Below, in pieces: positions 15,371-25,200 of a stretch of DNA of 39,799 bases (positions are counted from its first letter, which is position 1; each line of letters begins with the position of its first letter). The notes beneath the pieces were generated by a model that was given only the letters and a program-made list of their open reading frames with translations, ran no database searches and had not been told where the DNA came from. Origin of the DNA: Gammaproteobacteria bacterium (lineage in GTDB: Bacteria > Pseudomonadota > Gammaproteobacteria > Thiohalomonadales > Thiohalomonadaceae); contig JALOAT010000040.1 in NCBI GenBank assembly GCA_023228645.1, forward strand, positions 1-39,799. The letters are read 5' to 3'. Made by a program: the position numbers and the translations under genes.

Positions 15371-16816
15371 ATGCAACTGACCATCGTCCTCCGCACTTTC
15401 GGCATCCTGCTCATGCTGTTCAGCGTGAGCCTGCTCCCGCCGGTGCTGGTTTCCGCCATTTACGATGATGGCGAACTGTTCCATTTCGCGACCATCCTGT
15501 GGGCCTCGCTGGTGGCGGGCCTCATTTTGTGGCTGCCGTTTCGCACAGGCCAACGCGCGCTGCGCAACCGCGACGGTTTCGTGATCGTAGGCATGTTCTG
15601 GCTGGTCATCGGCCTGATCTCCGCGGTGCCCTTTCTGGTCGGCCTGGGCATGTCGCCCGCCTGGGCCGTGTTCGAGGCCATTTCCGCGTTCACCACCACC
15701 GGTGCCACCGTGATCGTCGGCCTCGACGAACTGCCCAAGTCCATTCTGTTCTATCGCCAGCAACTGCAATGGCTGGGCGGCATCGGCGTGGTGGTTACCG
15801 CCGTGGCGCTACTGCCCATGATGGGCGTGGGCGGCATGCAGCTGGTGCGGGCCGAGGCCACCGGCCCCATGAAGGAAGAGAAGCTTACCCCGCGCATCAA
15901 CAACACCGCCAAGGCGCTGTGGAAGATCTACGGCGTGCTCACCCTGGCCTGTGCGCTGGCCTATTGGCTCGCCGGCATGGACCTGTTCGACGCCATCGCG
16001 CACAGCTTCTCCACCGTCTCCACCGCCGGCTTCTCCACCCACGACGCCAGCCTGGCTTATTTCGACAGCCCGCTCATCGAAGCGATTGCCGTGGTGTTCA
16101 TGCTGCTCGGCTCCATCAGTTTCGCCCTGCACTTCACCGCCTGGCATAACTACTCGCCGCGGATTTTCCTGCACAACGCCGAGTTGCGTGTGTTTCTCGG
16201 CGTCGCCCTGGTGCTGAGCGTCATCGCCACCGTGGTGCTGGTGAGCGAGGGCACCCGCCCGGATGTGCTCACCGCTGCGCGCTTTGCCGTCTTCGAGGTG
16301 GTATCGGTGATCACCACCACGGGCTTCAGCATCGAGGACTTCTCGGCCTGGCCGGCCATGCTGCCGGTGTTGCTCATCTTCGCCGCTTTCATGGGCGGCT
16401 GCGCCGGCTCCACCTCGGGCGGCATGAAAACCATCCGCTTCGTCGTGCTGTTCAAGCAGGGCATCCTGGAGATCAGCAATCTCATCCATCCCAATCTGGT
16501 GCGCCCGCTGAAAATCGAAAACCGTGTGGTGCCGCAGCGCGTGGTCCAGGCGGTGTGGGGTTTTTTCGCTGCCTATATGGCCGCCTTCGCCGTATTCATG
16601 CTGTCGCTGATGATGCTCGGGCTCGACCAGATCACGGCCTTCGGCGCGGTGGCCGCAACACTCAACAACCTGGGGCCCGGGCTCGGTGCGGTCAGCAGCA
16701 ACTTTACCGGCATGCCCGACGCCGGCCTGTGGCTCATGTCTTTCGCCATGCTGCTCGGCCGCCTGGAGATCTTCACCCTGCTGGTGCTGCTCACACCGGG
16801 ATTCTGGCGCCGCTGA
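15371..16816 (+). CDS. trkH: Trk-type potassium uptake membrane subunit TrkH
   Basis: A 481-residue potassium channel-like transporter subunit of the inner membrane, normally gated by TrkA. It has about ten hydrophobic helices in four M-P-M repeats. The four selectivity-filter loops are recognisable: TTTGATVIVG, STVSTAGFSTHD, TTTGFSIED, and NNLGPGLGAV. The intramembrane gate region is near AAFMGGCAGSTSGGMKTIR. Its length matches TrkH/TrkG. ATG 15371 begins a helix directly and has no strong ribosome site. No trkA is in the window. The downstream reductase gene is 36 bases away on the same strand. Confidence 0.96.
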   Translation: MQLTIVLRTFGILLMLFSVSLLPPVLVSAIYDDGELFHFATILWASLVAGLILWLPFRTGQRALRNRDGFVIVGMFWLVIGLISAVPFLVGLGMSPAWAVFEAISAFTTTGATVIVGLDELPKSILFYRQQLQWLGGIGVVVTAVALLPMMGVGGMQLVRAEATGPMKEEKLTPRINNTAKALWKIYGVLTLACALAYWLAGMDLFDAIAHSFSTVSTAGFSTHDASLAYFDSPLIEAIAVVFMLLGSISFALHFTAWHNYSPRIFLHNAELRVFLGVALVLSVIATVVLVSEGTRPDVLTAARFAVFEVVSVITTTGFSIEDFSAWPAMLPVLLIFAAFMGGCAGSTSGGMKTIRFVVLFKQGILEISNLIHPNLVRPLKIENRVVPQRVVQAVWGFFAAYMAAFAVFMLSLMMLGLDQITAFGAVAATLNNLGPGLGAVSSNFTGMPDAGLWLMSFAMLLGRLEIFTLLVLLTPGFWRR

Positions 16817-16852
16817 ACCGCCGTCGGCTACGTTTTCACGGAGGACCGCTCC

Positions 16853-17674
16853 GTGGCCACCGACCTGCTGGAAATGTATCCCCGTCCCGGCGCGCGGGTT
16901 CCGCTCGCCGGGCTGTACCTCGCCCACGACCTGCGTGCGCGCACGCCAGGGCCTTACGTGTGCAGCAATTTCATCGTCTCGCTGGATGGGCGCATTGCCC
17001 TGCCCGACCCGCATAGCGGATTGCAGCAGGTCCCGCCGGTCATCGCCAATCCGCGCGACTGGCGCCTGTACCTGGAGATCGCCGCGCAGGCCGACGTACT
17101 CCTCACCACTGCTCGCCATTTGCGCGCGCTCGCGGCGAACCGGCACACGGATCTGCTTGCCGTGGCGGCCGAGCCCGAGTTGCGAGCCTGGCGCCTGGCG
17201 CGCGGCCTGCCGCCGGGCCCGGCCGTGGCCGCGGTCAGTGAAACCCTGGATTTTCCTAGTGCAGCCCTTGATAACCTACCCGCGTCCTTGCTGGTGGTAA
17301 CGAGCTCCGCCGCACCCCACGCGCGCGAACGGGCGCTGGTCTCGCGCGGCGCGACAGTGCGCCGCCTGCCGGGAGCGGGGCTCGACGGCGCCGCTTTGTT
17401 GGCGGCGCTCGGCGAAGCCGGCCACCGCGTGGTCTATTCCATCGCCGGGCCGCGAATACTGCATGCCCTGTGTGCCGCACGCGTGTTGCACCGCCTCTAC
17501 GTGACCCATGCGCTCGCGCTGCTTGGCGGAAACGATTTCGTCCCCTTGCTGCGCGGCCCGCTGCTGGAGCCGCCGGTCCGCGCGCGACTCGTGTCCGGTT
17601 ATCTGGACGCCGCCGCCACGGCCGCCGGAGTCACGCAGTACTTTGCGGTCTACGAGTTGAATTACGCCGCCTAA
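16853..17674 (+). CDS. RibD C-terminal-like (dihydrofolate-reductase fold) reductase
   Basis: 273 residues. The RibD_C signature begins with SNFIVSLDGRIALPD near residue 41, followed by DWRLYLEIAAQADVLLTTARH, in which a Rossmann-like NADPH-binding fold alternates strands and helices, and later GHRVVYSIAGPRILHALCA with YVTHALALLGGNDFVPLL. The RibD deaminase domain is absent, so it is a stand-alone reductase-type protein. It could act on a riboflavin-pathway intermediate or an unrelated pyrimidine/pterin; the substrate cannot be read from the sequence. GTG 16853 is preferred because GGAGG lies 8 bases upstream. It probably shares a transcript with trkH. Confidence 0.78.
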   Translation: MATDLLEMYPRPGARVPLAGLYLAHDLRARTPGPYVCSNFIVSLDGRIALPDPHSGLQQVPPVIANPRDWRLYLEIAAQADVLLTTARHLRALAANRHTDLLAVAAEPELRAWRLARGLPPGPAVAAVSETLDFPSAALDNLPASLLVVTSSAAPHARERALVSRGATVRRLPGAGLDGAALLAALGEAGHRVVYSIAGPRILHALCAARVLHRLYVTHALALLGGNDFVPLLRGPLLEPPVRARLVSGYLDAAATAAGVTQYFAVYELNYAA

Positions 17675-17749
17675 TCCGCGGCGGGGACGATCCTTCAGAG
17701 GCGCCGTGAGCATGCGCCTCGGGGGACGCAGCGGCCTAACAAACCCGCA

Positions 17750-17777
17750 TTGCAGTAGCGGTCTCGTCTACTATGCT
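17750..17777 (+). promoter_or_regulatory. Possible sigma70 promoter for glgB
   Basis: TTGCAG (17750-17755), a 16-base spacer and TATGCT (17772-17777) give a moderate match. The predicted leader of about 140 bases contains a small stem CGCGCC-CCAA-GGCGCG about 45 bases before the start codon. Weak evidence only. Confidence 0.3.
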
Positions 17778-17924
17778 AAGTGCACACGACGGGCCGGGGG
17801 GTCGTTCGAGTCACCCAGGAGACCCGAAGGGATTCGTTCAATTCAGCCCGCATACCCCATTACACACCGCGCCCCAAGGCGCGTTGCGGGCGCAGCTTTC
17901 GTCAAATATCGCAAGGGAGCACGG

Positions 17925-19862
17925 ATGAACAGGCAGGCGGTAATCAGCACGGAACCGGTTCGACACGACGTGAGTCTGCTCACGGAGCAGGATGTCTATT
18001 TGTTCAAAGAGGGCAATCATTACCGGCTCTATGAAAAACTCGGCGCTCACGTCATGAATGTCGACGGCGTCGCCGGGGTGCTGTTCGCCGTGTGGGCGCC
18101 GAACGCGCGCCACGTGTCGGTCATCGGCGACTTCAACGGTTGGAACAAGCACATCCACCATCTGGCGCCGCGCTGGGACAGCTCGGGGATCTGGGAAGGT
18201 TTCATCGCCGGTCTGAATCCCGGTGACCTTTACAAGTACCACATCGTGTCCAACCACAACGGCTACGAGGTGGAGAAGATCGACCCCTTCGCGCGCCTGT
18301 ATGAGGTGCCGCCGCGCTCCGCCTCCATGGTATGGGACCGCGACTACGCGTGGCAGGACGGCGCCTGGATGCTGTCCCGCAAGGAAAAGAATTCCCTTGA
18401 TGCACCCATGTCCGTGTACGAGGTGCATCTCAGTTCCTGGCGCCGTGTGCCCGAAGAAGGTCATCGCTCGCTGTCGTACGTGGAGCTTGCTGATCAGCTC
18501 GTGTCGTACGTGAAATGGATGGGCTTCACCCATGTGGAATTCCTGCCCGTCATGGAACATCCATTCGGCGGTTCGTGGGGCTACCAGACGCTCGGCTACT
18601 TCGCGCCGACCTCGCGCCACGGCACGCCGGAAGAGATGAAGCTGCTGGTGGACCGTCTGCACCAGGAAGGCATCGGGGTGATCCTCGACTGGGTGCCGTC
18701 GCACTTCCCCAGCGACGCCCACGGCCTCGCCTATTTCGATGGCACCTACATGTTCGAGCACATGGACCCGAAGCGCGGCTATCATCCGGAGTGGAAGAGC
18801 TACATCTTCAACTTCGGCCGCCACGAGGTGCGCTCGTTCCTGCTCTCTTCGGCCATGTTCTGGCTGGAGCAGTTCCACGTCGACGGCCTGCGCGTGGACG
18901 CGGTGGCTTCCATGCTGTACCTGGACTATGCGCGCAAGGAAGGCGAGTGGATCCCCAACCAATACGGCGGCAAGGAAGACATCGAGGCCATCGGCTTCAT
19001 GCGCAAGCTGAACGAATCGGTGTACGGCGAGCACCCGGACGTGCAGACCATCGCCGAGGAATCCACCGCCTGGCCCATGGTGTCGCGGCCCGCCTACGCC
19101 GGCGGCCTCGGCTTCGGCATGAAGTGGAACATGGGCTGGATGCACGACACCCTGGACTACTTCGCCCATGAGCCCATTCATCGCAAGTACCATCACGATC
19201 AGCTCACCTTCAGCATCTGGTATGCCTTCCACGAAAATTTCGTTTTGCCGCTCTCCCACGACGAGGTGGTGCATGGCAAGGGCTCGCTGATCCGGCGCAT
19301 GCCCGGTGACGACTGGCAGAAGTTCGCCAATCTGCGCGCGCTGTTCGGCTACATGTGGGCGCACCCTGGCAAGAAGCTGCTGTTCATGGGCGGCGACATC
19401 GGCCAGTGGGACGAGTGGAACCACGATGCGAGCGTGCAGTGGCACCTCAACGAGTGGCCGCCCCATCAGGGCGTGCAGCGCTGGCTCAAGGACCTGAACG
19501 CGGTCTATCGCAACGAACCGTCCCTGTACCAGGTCGATTTCGATAACCATGGTTTCGAATGGGTGGACTTCCACGACTGGGAATCCAGCGTCATCACTTT
19601 CCTGCGCCGCGGCAAGAACCCGGACGACATGATGCTCGTCGTCTGCAATCTGACCCCGGTGCCGCGCCACAACTACATGGTGGGTGTGCCGCGCGGCGGC
19701 TACTGGCGCGAATTGCTGAACAGCGACGCCACCATTTATTGGGGCAGCGGCATGGGCAACATGGGCGGCGTTGAGGCGGCGCCGGTATCGGCTCAGGGCC
19801 GTTATCACTCCCTTTCGCTCACGCTGCCGCCGCTGTCGGTGATGTACTTCAAGCCGGTTTGA
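17925..19862 (+). CDS. glgB: 1,4-alpha-glucan branching enzyme GlgB
   Basis: Transfers alpha-1,4-glucan segments to form alpha-1,6 branches. 645 residues, the shorter GlgB type with one N-terminal CBM48-like domain (AVWAPNARHVSVIGDFNGWN, about 53-72) followed by a GH13 barrel. The nucleophile is D325 in GLRVDAVASM, the acid/base is E378 in TIAEESTAW, and PLSHDEVVHGKGS supplies the third carboxylate. The D-E spacing of 53 equals that of E. coli GlgB. A C-terminal beta domain ends YFKPV. ATG 17925 has GGGAG about 6 bases upstream; the 73-codon open extension upstream is rejected as it has no domain content. First gene of the GlgE-pathway cluster. Confidence 0.97.
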   Translation: MNRQAVISTEPVRHDVSLLTEQDVYLFKEGNHYRLYEKLGAHVMNVDGVAGVLFAVWAPNARHVSVIGDFNGWNKHIHHLAPRWDSSGIWEGFIAGLNPGDLYKYHIVSNHNGYEVEKIDPFARLYEVPPRSASMVWDRDYAWQDGAWMLSRKEKNSLDAPMSVYEVHLSSWRRVPEEGHRSLSYVELADQLVSYVKWMGFTHVEFLPVMEHPFGGSWGYQTLGYFAPTSRHGTPEEMKLLVDRLHQEGIGVILDWVPSHFPSDAHGLAYFDGTYMFEHMDPKRGYHPEWKSYIFNFGRHEVRSFLLSSAMFWLEQFHVDGLRVDAVASMLYLDYARKEGEWIPNQYGGKEDIEAIGFMRKLNESVYGEHPDVQTIAEESTAWPMVSRPAYAGGLGFGMKWNMGWMHDTLDYFAHEPIHRKYHHDQLTFSIWYAFHENFVLPLSHDEVVHGKGSLIRRMPGDDWQKFANLRALFGYMWAHPGKKLLFMGGDIGQWDEWNHDASVQWHLNEWPPHQGVQRWLKDLNAVYRNEPSLYQVDFDNHGFEWVDFHDWESSVITFLRRGKNPDDMMLVVCNLTPVPRHNYMVGVPRGGYWRELLNSDATIYWGSGMGNMGGVEAAPVSAQGRYHSLSLTLPPLSVMYFKPV

Positions 19863-19870
19863 CAGCCGTG

Positions 19871-19970
19871 GTCCCGTAGCCCGGGTTTCGAAGCCCGGAT
19901 GACGCGCAGCGAAATCCGGGAAAGCGCGGCATAGCCCCGGATTCCGTTGCGCTTCGTCCGGCTACGGGAC
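19871..19970. repeat. REP-like inverted pair, GTAGCCCGG type
   Basis: A 100-base element with perfect 11-base ends GTCCCGTAGCC/GGCTACGGGAC. Inside, AGCCCGGATGACGCGCAGCG plus AAATCCGGG faces an inverted relative, making a BIME-like pair. A single related unit is at 39521-39551. Starts 9 bases after glgB. Confidence 0.8.
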
Positions 19971-20038
19971 TGTGGGGGCGATCTTCCGCTCGCGATTTCT
20001 CTAGTGGCAGGAATCGCGAGCGGAAGCTCGTTCCCACA
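19971..20038. repeat. Palindromic repeat, TGTGGGAGCGA type
   Basis: TGTGGGGGCGATCTTCCGCT and CGCGATTTC face GGAATCGCGAGCGGAAGCTC followed by GTTCCCACA, an imperfect inverted repeat of about 29 bases per arm. Directly abuts the previous element and ends about 60 bases before glgE. Similar words are common intergenic repeats in Pseudomonas and other Gammaproteobacteria. Confidence 0.75.
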
Positions 20039-20099
20039 CCCCCGCGCCTGCCCCACCCCCTTTCCTCCTGCTACGTTTCATGGGAGGGAGCGTGATGAC

Positions 20100-22082
20100 A
20101 TGACCATCACCGACGGTCGGCGACGGGCGGTAATCGAGGGCGTGCGCCCGCAGATCGATGGTGGGCGTTTTCCCGTGAAGCGCTGCGTGGGCGCGGAGGT
20201 GGTGGTCGAGGCCGACGTGTTCTGCGACGGGCACGATCAACCCATGGCGGTGGTGCAATACCGCCATGCCTCCGACGCCGCTTGGCAGGAGACACCACTC
20301 GAGTATCTGGTGAACGACCACTGGCGCGGGCGCTTCCACGTCACGCGCGAAGGTCTGCACTACTACCGTCTGCTCGCCTGGGTGGATCACTTTCGCACCT
20401 GGCGTCACGACTTCGCCCGCCGTGACGATCCTGCCGACATCGCTGTCGCCCTGATCATGGGCGCGGAGCTGGTGGAGGCCGCGGCGGGACGCGCCGCGGA
20501 TGCGGAGCGCGATCAGTTGCAGCTCTTCGCCGCCCGCATGGTGGACAATTCCCCCCTCGACGAACGGAGTCGCAACGCGCTTGACGAGGGCCTCGCGCGT
20601 CTGATGGATCGCTGGCCCGATCGCTCCCTCGCCACCGCACAGGACCCCGCCCTCGCGGTGTGGGTGGACCGCGAAAAGGCCTGCTTCTCCGCCTGGTATG
20701 AACTGTTCCCGCGCTCCTGCGCCGAGCAGGGCCACGGCAGCTTCCGCGGCTGCGAGGCGCAGCTCGAATACGTCGCGGCCATGGGCTTCGACGTGCTCTA
20801 CCTGCCGCCCATCCACCCCATCGGCCGCACCCGTCGCAAGGGGCGCAACAACCTGCTGGTGGCCGCGCCGGACGATCCGGGCAGTCCGTGGGCCATCGGC
20901 GCCGTCGAGGGCGGGCACAAGACCGTACATCCGCAACTGGGGACGCTGGAGGACTTCCGGCATTTCGTAGACCAGGCCGCCGCGCTGGGCCTCGAAGTGG
21001 CCATCGACATCGCCTTTCAGTGTTCTCCCGATCACCCCTACGTGAGCGAACATCCGGAGTGGTTTCGCCATCGCCCGGACGGGTCGGTGCAATACGCGGA
21101 GAACCCGCCCAAGAAATATCAGGACATCTACCCCTTTGACTTCGAGTGCGATGCCTGGCGGCCACTGTGGGACGAGCTGCACGACGTGGTGCGGTTCTGG
21201 ATCGGTCAGGGCGTGCACATTTTCCGCGTCGACAACCCGCATACCAAGCCGTTCCCGTTCTGGGAGTGGCTCATCGGCGAGATCAAGCGCGAGCACCCGG
21301 AGGTGCTGTTCCTCGCCGAGGCCTTTTCGCGGCCGCGGATCATGCAGCGCCTGGCCAAGCTCGGCTTTTCCCAGTCCTATACCTACTTCACTTGGCGTAA
21401 TACCAAGCAGGAGCTCACGGAGTATCTCACCGAACTCACCCGCGGCCCGGCGGCCGAGTATTTCCGGCCCAATTTCTGGCCGAACACGCCGGACATCCTG
21501 CCGGAGTACCTGCAATTCGGCGGCCGCCCGGCCTTCATGGCGCGGCTGGTGCTGGCCGGCACCCTCAGCGCCAGCTACGGCGTATACGGCCCCGCCTTCG
21601 AACTACTGCAGGCCGAACCGCACGCGCCCGGCAGCGAGGAGTACCGGGATTCAGAAAAATACGAGATCCGCCGCTGGGACCTGCACCGTCCGGACTCACT
21701 GCGCGATTTCATCGCCCGGCTCAATCGCATCCGCCGCGACAATCCGGCGCTGCATCAAAACCGCAATCTGCGCTTCCACGAGGTGGCCAACGAGCGACTC
21801 ATTGCCTACAGCAAGTCCACCCATGATCCGGACAACGTGGTGCTGGTGGTCGTGAACCTGGACCCCGACTACGTGCAATCGGGCTGGCTGACCCTGCCCC
21901 TGGAACCGTTCGATATCGATCCGCGCCACGGCTACCAGGTCCACGACCTGCTCACCGACGCCCGCTACCTGTGGCAGGGCGAGCGCAACTTCGTCCGGCT
22001 CGACCCCGCCCAAACCCCAGCCGCCATCTTCCGCCTGCGCCGCCACGTGCGCAGCGAGCGCGACTTCGAATATTTCATGTGA
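20100..22082 (+). CDS. glgE: Alpha-1,4-glucan:maltose-1-phosphate maltosyltransferase GlgE
   Basis: Extends alpha-1,4-glucan by two glucose units using maltose-1-phosphate. 660 residues, the normal length for this GH13_3 family. An N-terminal beta domain (about 1-105) and a helical insertion precede the barrel. The nucleophile is D378 in HIFRVDNPHTKP and the acid/base is E407 in LFLAEAFSRP; their spacing of 29 equals that of the Streptomyces enzyme. Family-specific segments are NPPKKYQDIYPFDFE, FWPNTPDILPEYL and RDSEKYEIRRWDL. ATG 20100 follows GGGAGGGAG by about 9 bases. It lies between glgB and treS-mak, which supply branching and substrate. Confidence 0.97.
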   Translation: MTITDGRRRAVIEGVRPQIDGGRFPVKRCVGAEVVVEADVFCDGHDQPMAVVQYRHASDAAWQETPLEYLVNDHWRGRFHVTREGLHYYRLLAWVDHFRTWRHDFARRDDPADIAVALIMGAELVEAAAGRAADAERDQLQLFAARMVDNSPLDERSRNALDEGLARLMDRWPDRSLATAQDPALAVWVDREKACFSAWYELFPRSCAEQGHGSFRGCEAQLEYVAAMGFDVLYLPPIHPIGRTRRKGRNNLLVAAPDDPGSPWAIGAVEGGHKTVHPQLGTLEDFRHFVDQAAALGLEVAIDIAFQCSPDHPYVSEHPEWFRHRPDGSVQYAENPPKKYQDIYPFDFECDAWRPLWDELHDVVRFWIGQGVHIFRVDNPHTKPFPFWEWLIGEIKREHPEVLFLAEAFSRPRIMQRLAKLGFSQSYTYFTWRNTKQELTEYLTELTRGPAAEYFRPNFWPNTPDILPEYLQFGGRPAFMARLVLAGTLSASYGVYGPAFELLQAEPHAPGSEEYRDSEKYEIRRWDLHRPDSLRDFIARLNRIRRDNPALHQNRNLRFHEVANERLIAYSKSTHDPDNVVLVVVNLDPDYVQSGWLTLPLEPFDIDPRHGYQVHDLLTDARYLWQGERNFVRLDPAQTPAAIFRLRRHVRSERDFEYFM

Positions 22083-22103
22083 TGGACCACGAAGCGAGGT
22101 CAC

Positions 22104-22234
22104 AACGCGGAGGGCGCGGAGGCGCGGAGAACGCGGAGGGAATACAACTGCGTTGGCTGTCCGAGGTGGCACGCACGCAACATAAGCTGCTTTTGCTTTC
22201 TCCGCGCCCTCCGCGCCTCCGCGCCCGCCGCGTT
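22104..22234. repeat. Inverted pair of phased repeats (CGCGGAGG type)
   Basis: The left arm (22104-22139) is AACGCGGAGGGCGCGGAGGC then GCGGAGAACGCGGAGG. The right arm (22200-22234) is its inverse with 32 of 35 positions matching. The spacer is about 60 bases. It fills the whole glgE-treS gap: the left arm begins 21 bases after glgE and the right arm ends 11 bases before the treS start codon. The left arm is rich in GGAGG and the right arm in CCTCC, so in mRNA they would pair strongly. Confidence 0.8.
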
Positions 22235-22245
22235 ACAACTCACCC

Positions 22246-25200
22246 ATGACCGCCTGGCAGGACGATCCGCTGTGGTACCAGGACGCCATCATTTATCAGG
22301 TGCATGTGAAGGCGTTCTACGATTCGAGCGGCGACGGTACGGGGGATTTTCGCGGGCTGGCGGAGAAGCTCGATTACATCCAGGACCTGGGGGTCAATAC
22401 CGTCTGGCTGCTGCCGTTTTATCCGTCGCCCATGCGCGATGACGGCTACGACATCTCCGATTACCGCAACGTGCACCCCGCCTTCGGCACCCTGGCCGAC
22501 TTCAAGCGCTTCGTGCGCGAGGCCCATCGGCGCGGTCTGAAGATCATCACCGAACTGGTCATCAACCACACGTCTGACCAGCATCCCTGGTTCCAGGCTG
22601 CCCGCGCCGCACCGCCCGGCTCCGCCCGGCGCAATTTCTACGTGTGGAGCAAGACCAAGATGAAGTTCCCGGAGACCCGCATCATCTTCACCGATACGGA
22701 GACCTCCAACTGGGCCTGGGACGACTCGGCGCAGGCCTATTACTGGCACCGCTTTTTCTCCCACCAACCGGACCTGAATCACAACAACCCGCGGGTAGTG
22801 GAGGCGGTCATCCGGGTGATGCGCTTCTGGCTCGACATGGGCGTGGACGGTCTGCGCCTGGACGCCATTCCGTATCTGTGCGTGCGCAGCGGCACCAACA
22901 ACGAAAATCTCCCCGAGACCCATGCAGTGTTGCGGCGCATGCGCGCGGTGGTCGACGCCCATTACGCGGGCCGCATGTTCCTGGCCGAGGCCAACCAATG
23001 GCCCGAGGACGTGCTCGAGTATTTCGGCGAAGGCGACGAATGCCACATGGCCTATCACTTCCCGCTGATGCCGCGCATCTACATGGCCGTCGCCCAGGAA
23101 GACCGCCATCCCATCGTGGAGATCATGCGCCAGACCCCGCCCATTCCCGCGACCTGCCAGTGGGCGATTTTCCTGCGCAACCACGACGAACTGACGCTCG
23201 AAATGGTGACCGATCGCGAGCGCGATTACATGTACGAGGTGTATGCCACGGACCGGCGCATGCGCGTCAACGTGGGTATCCGCCGCCGGCTCGCGCCGCT
23301 CATGGACAACGATCCGGACAAGATCAAGTTGATGAACTCCCTGCTGCTGTCCATGCCAGGATCACCCATCATCTATTACGGCGACGAGATCGCCATGGGC
23401 GACAACATCTACCTGGGCGATCGCAACGGCGTGCGCACGCCCATGCAGTGGAGCCCCGATCGCAACGCCGGCTTCTCGCGCGCGGACCCGCAGCGCCTCT
23501 ACCTGCCGCCCATCATGGACCCGGTGTACGGCTACCAGGCGGTGAACGTGGAGGCACAGGCGCGCGACCCGTCGTCGCTGCTCAACTGGACGCGCCGTGT
23601 GCTCGAAGTGCGCAAGGCCTACCAGGCCTTCAGCCGCGGCAGCCTGGAATTCCTCCACCCGGGCAATCGTAAGATCCTCGCCTACGTGCGCGCCCACGGC
23701 GAGGATACCATCCTCTGCGTGGTGAACCTGTCGCGCACGGCGCAACCCGTGGAACTGAACCTGGCGCGCTGGCGCGGGCGCGTGCCGGTGGAGATGATGG
23801 GCCGCATCCCGTTTCCGCCCATCGGCGAACTGCCCTATCTGCTCACGCTCTCGGGCTATGGCGTGTATTGGTTCCGGCTCGCCACCCAGGCGGATGTGCC
23901 GTCCTGGCATCAGGAAAACCTTCCCGCCATCGAGTTGCCCGTTTTGGTGCTGTTCGACGGCTGGCACAGCTTCAGCTTCGCCCAGCACGACAGTCGCCGC
24001 GAGAAGCGTGCGCTGGAGTTGCGCAGTCAGTTCGAGCTGGAGGTGCTGCCCGCCTGGCTGCCGGGCCAGCGCTGGTTCGCGACGCACGGTTGTATCGCGT
24101 CGTCCACGCTCGCGCGCCTGTTCGAATGGCAATGGCAACGCCGTCGCTGGCTGCTTGCCTGGATAGGCGTAGCCTGCGACGGGGCACACGAAAACTATTT
24201 CCTGCCACTTTCCATGCACTGGGAGGCCGACTACGAGGAATACCGCGCCCACCTGGTCAACGCCCTCGCCAAGGTGCGCCAGCACGCGCGTGTGGGCGTG
24301 CTCGCCGATGCCTACACGGACGAGCACTTCTGTCGCGCCCTGGTGGAGGCGACGGCGGCAGGCGAGGCCGTGCCGGTGCCGGGCGGCCAGCTGCAGTTCC
24401 ATCGCACCTCCGCCTTCGCGCGGCTGTGGCCTGCCGAACAGGTGGATCCCGTCACCGTGCGTCGGCCCGGTCACGAATCCAGCAACAGCGCCGTAGTGGT
24501 CGGCGAACGCCTGTTCCTGAAAGGCTACCGGCGTCTCGCCGAAGGCACCAGCATCGAAGTGGAGGTGGGGCGCTTCCTCACCGAGGAGTCGGCCTTCCCG
24601 AACGTCATTCCGGTGGCGGGCTGGATCGTGTTCGCCCCGGACGGCGGCGCGCCGGTCACCCTGGCGGTGTTGCAGGCCTACGTGGAAAACCAGGGGGACG
24701 GCTGGGCCTACACCCAGGGCTATCTGGAACGCTACCTGGCGCAGTGCCAGATGGCGCAGGCGGCCGACGGCGGCGAAGCGGGCGCCCCGGCAGCCGCCGA
24801 GGTGCACGCCACCGAGTTGATGATGATGCACACCCTCGGGCGCCGCACCGGCGAGTTGCACGTGGCGCTCGCGCGCGATACGGGCAACCCGGCGTTCCTG
24901 CCCGAGCCGGTGCCGGCGACGGAACGGGCGAGCTGGCACGCCCGGGTAGGGGACGAGGCGCTCACCACCCTCGCAATGCTGTCGGACGCCACACTGCCTG
25001 CGGCGATGCAGGAAACGGCCGGCCGGTTGCTCGATGCACGCGAACACCTCCTCGCGCGCATCGATGCCTTGCGCCTGGATACCTTGCAGGTGTTCAAAAG
25101 CCGTTATCACGGCGACCTGCATCTCGGCCAGGTGCTCGTGGCGGAGACCGATTTCATCATCATCGACTTCGAGGGCGAACCGGCACGCCCCTATGCCGAT

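Noticed and set aside
17675..17924. Riboswitch upstream of glgB
   Set aside because: Only small isolated hairpins are seen; no known aptamer pattern is recognisable.
17838..19808. Long open frame on the minus strand opposite glgB
   Set aside because: Antisense shadow of a strongly coding GC-rich gene; His/Val-rich composition and no domain content.
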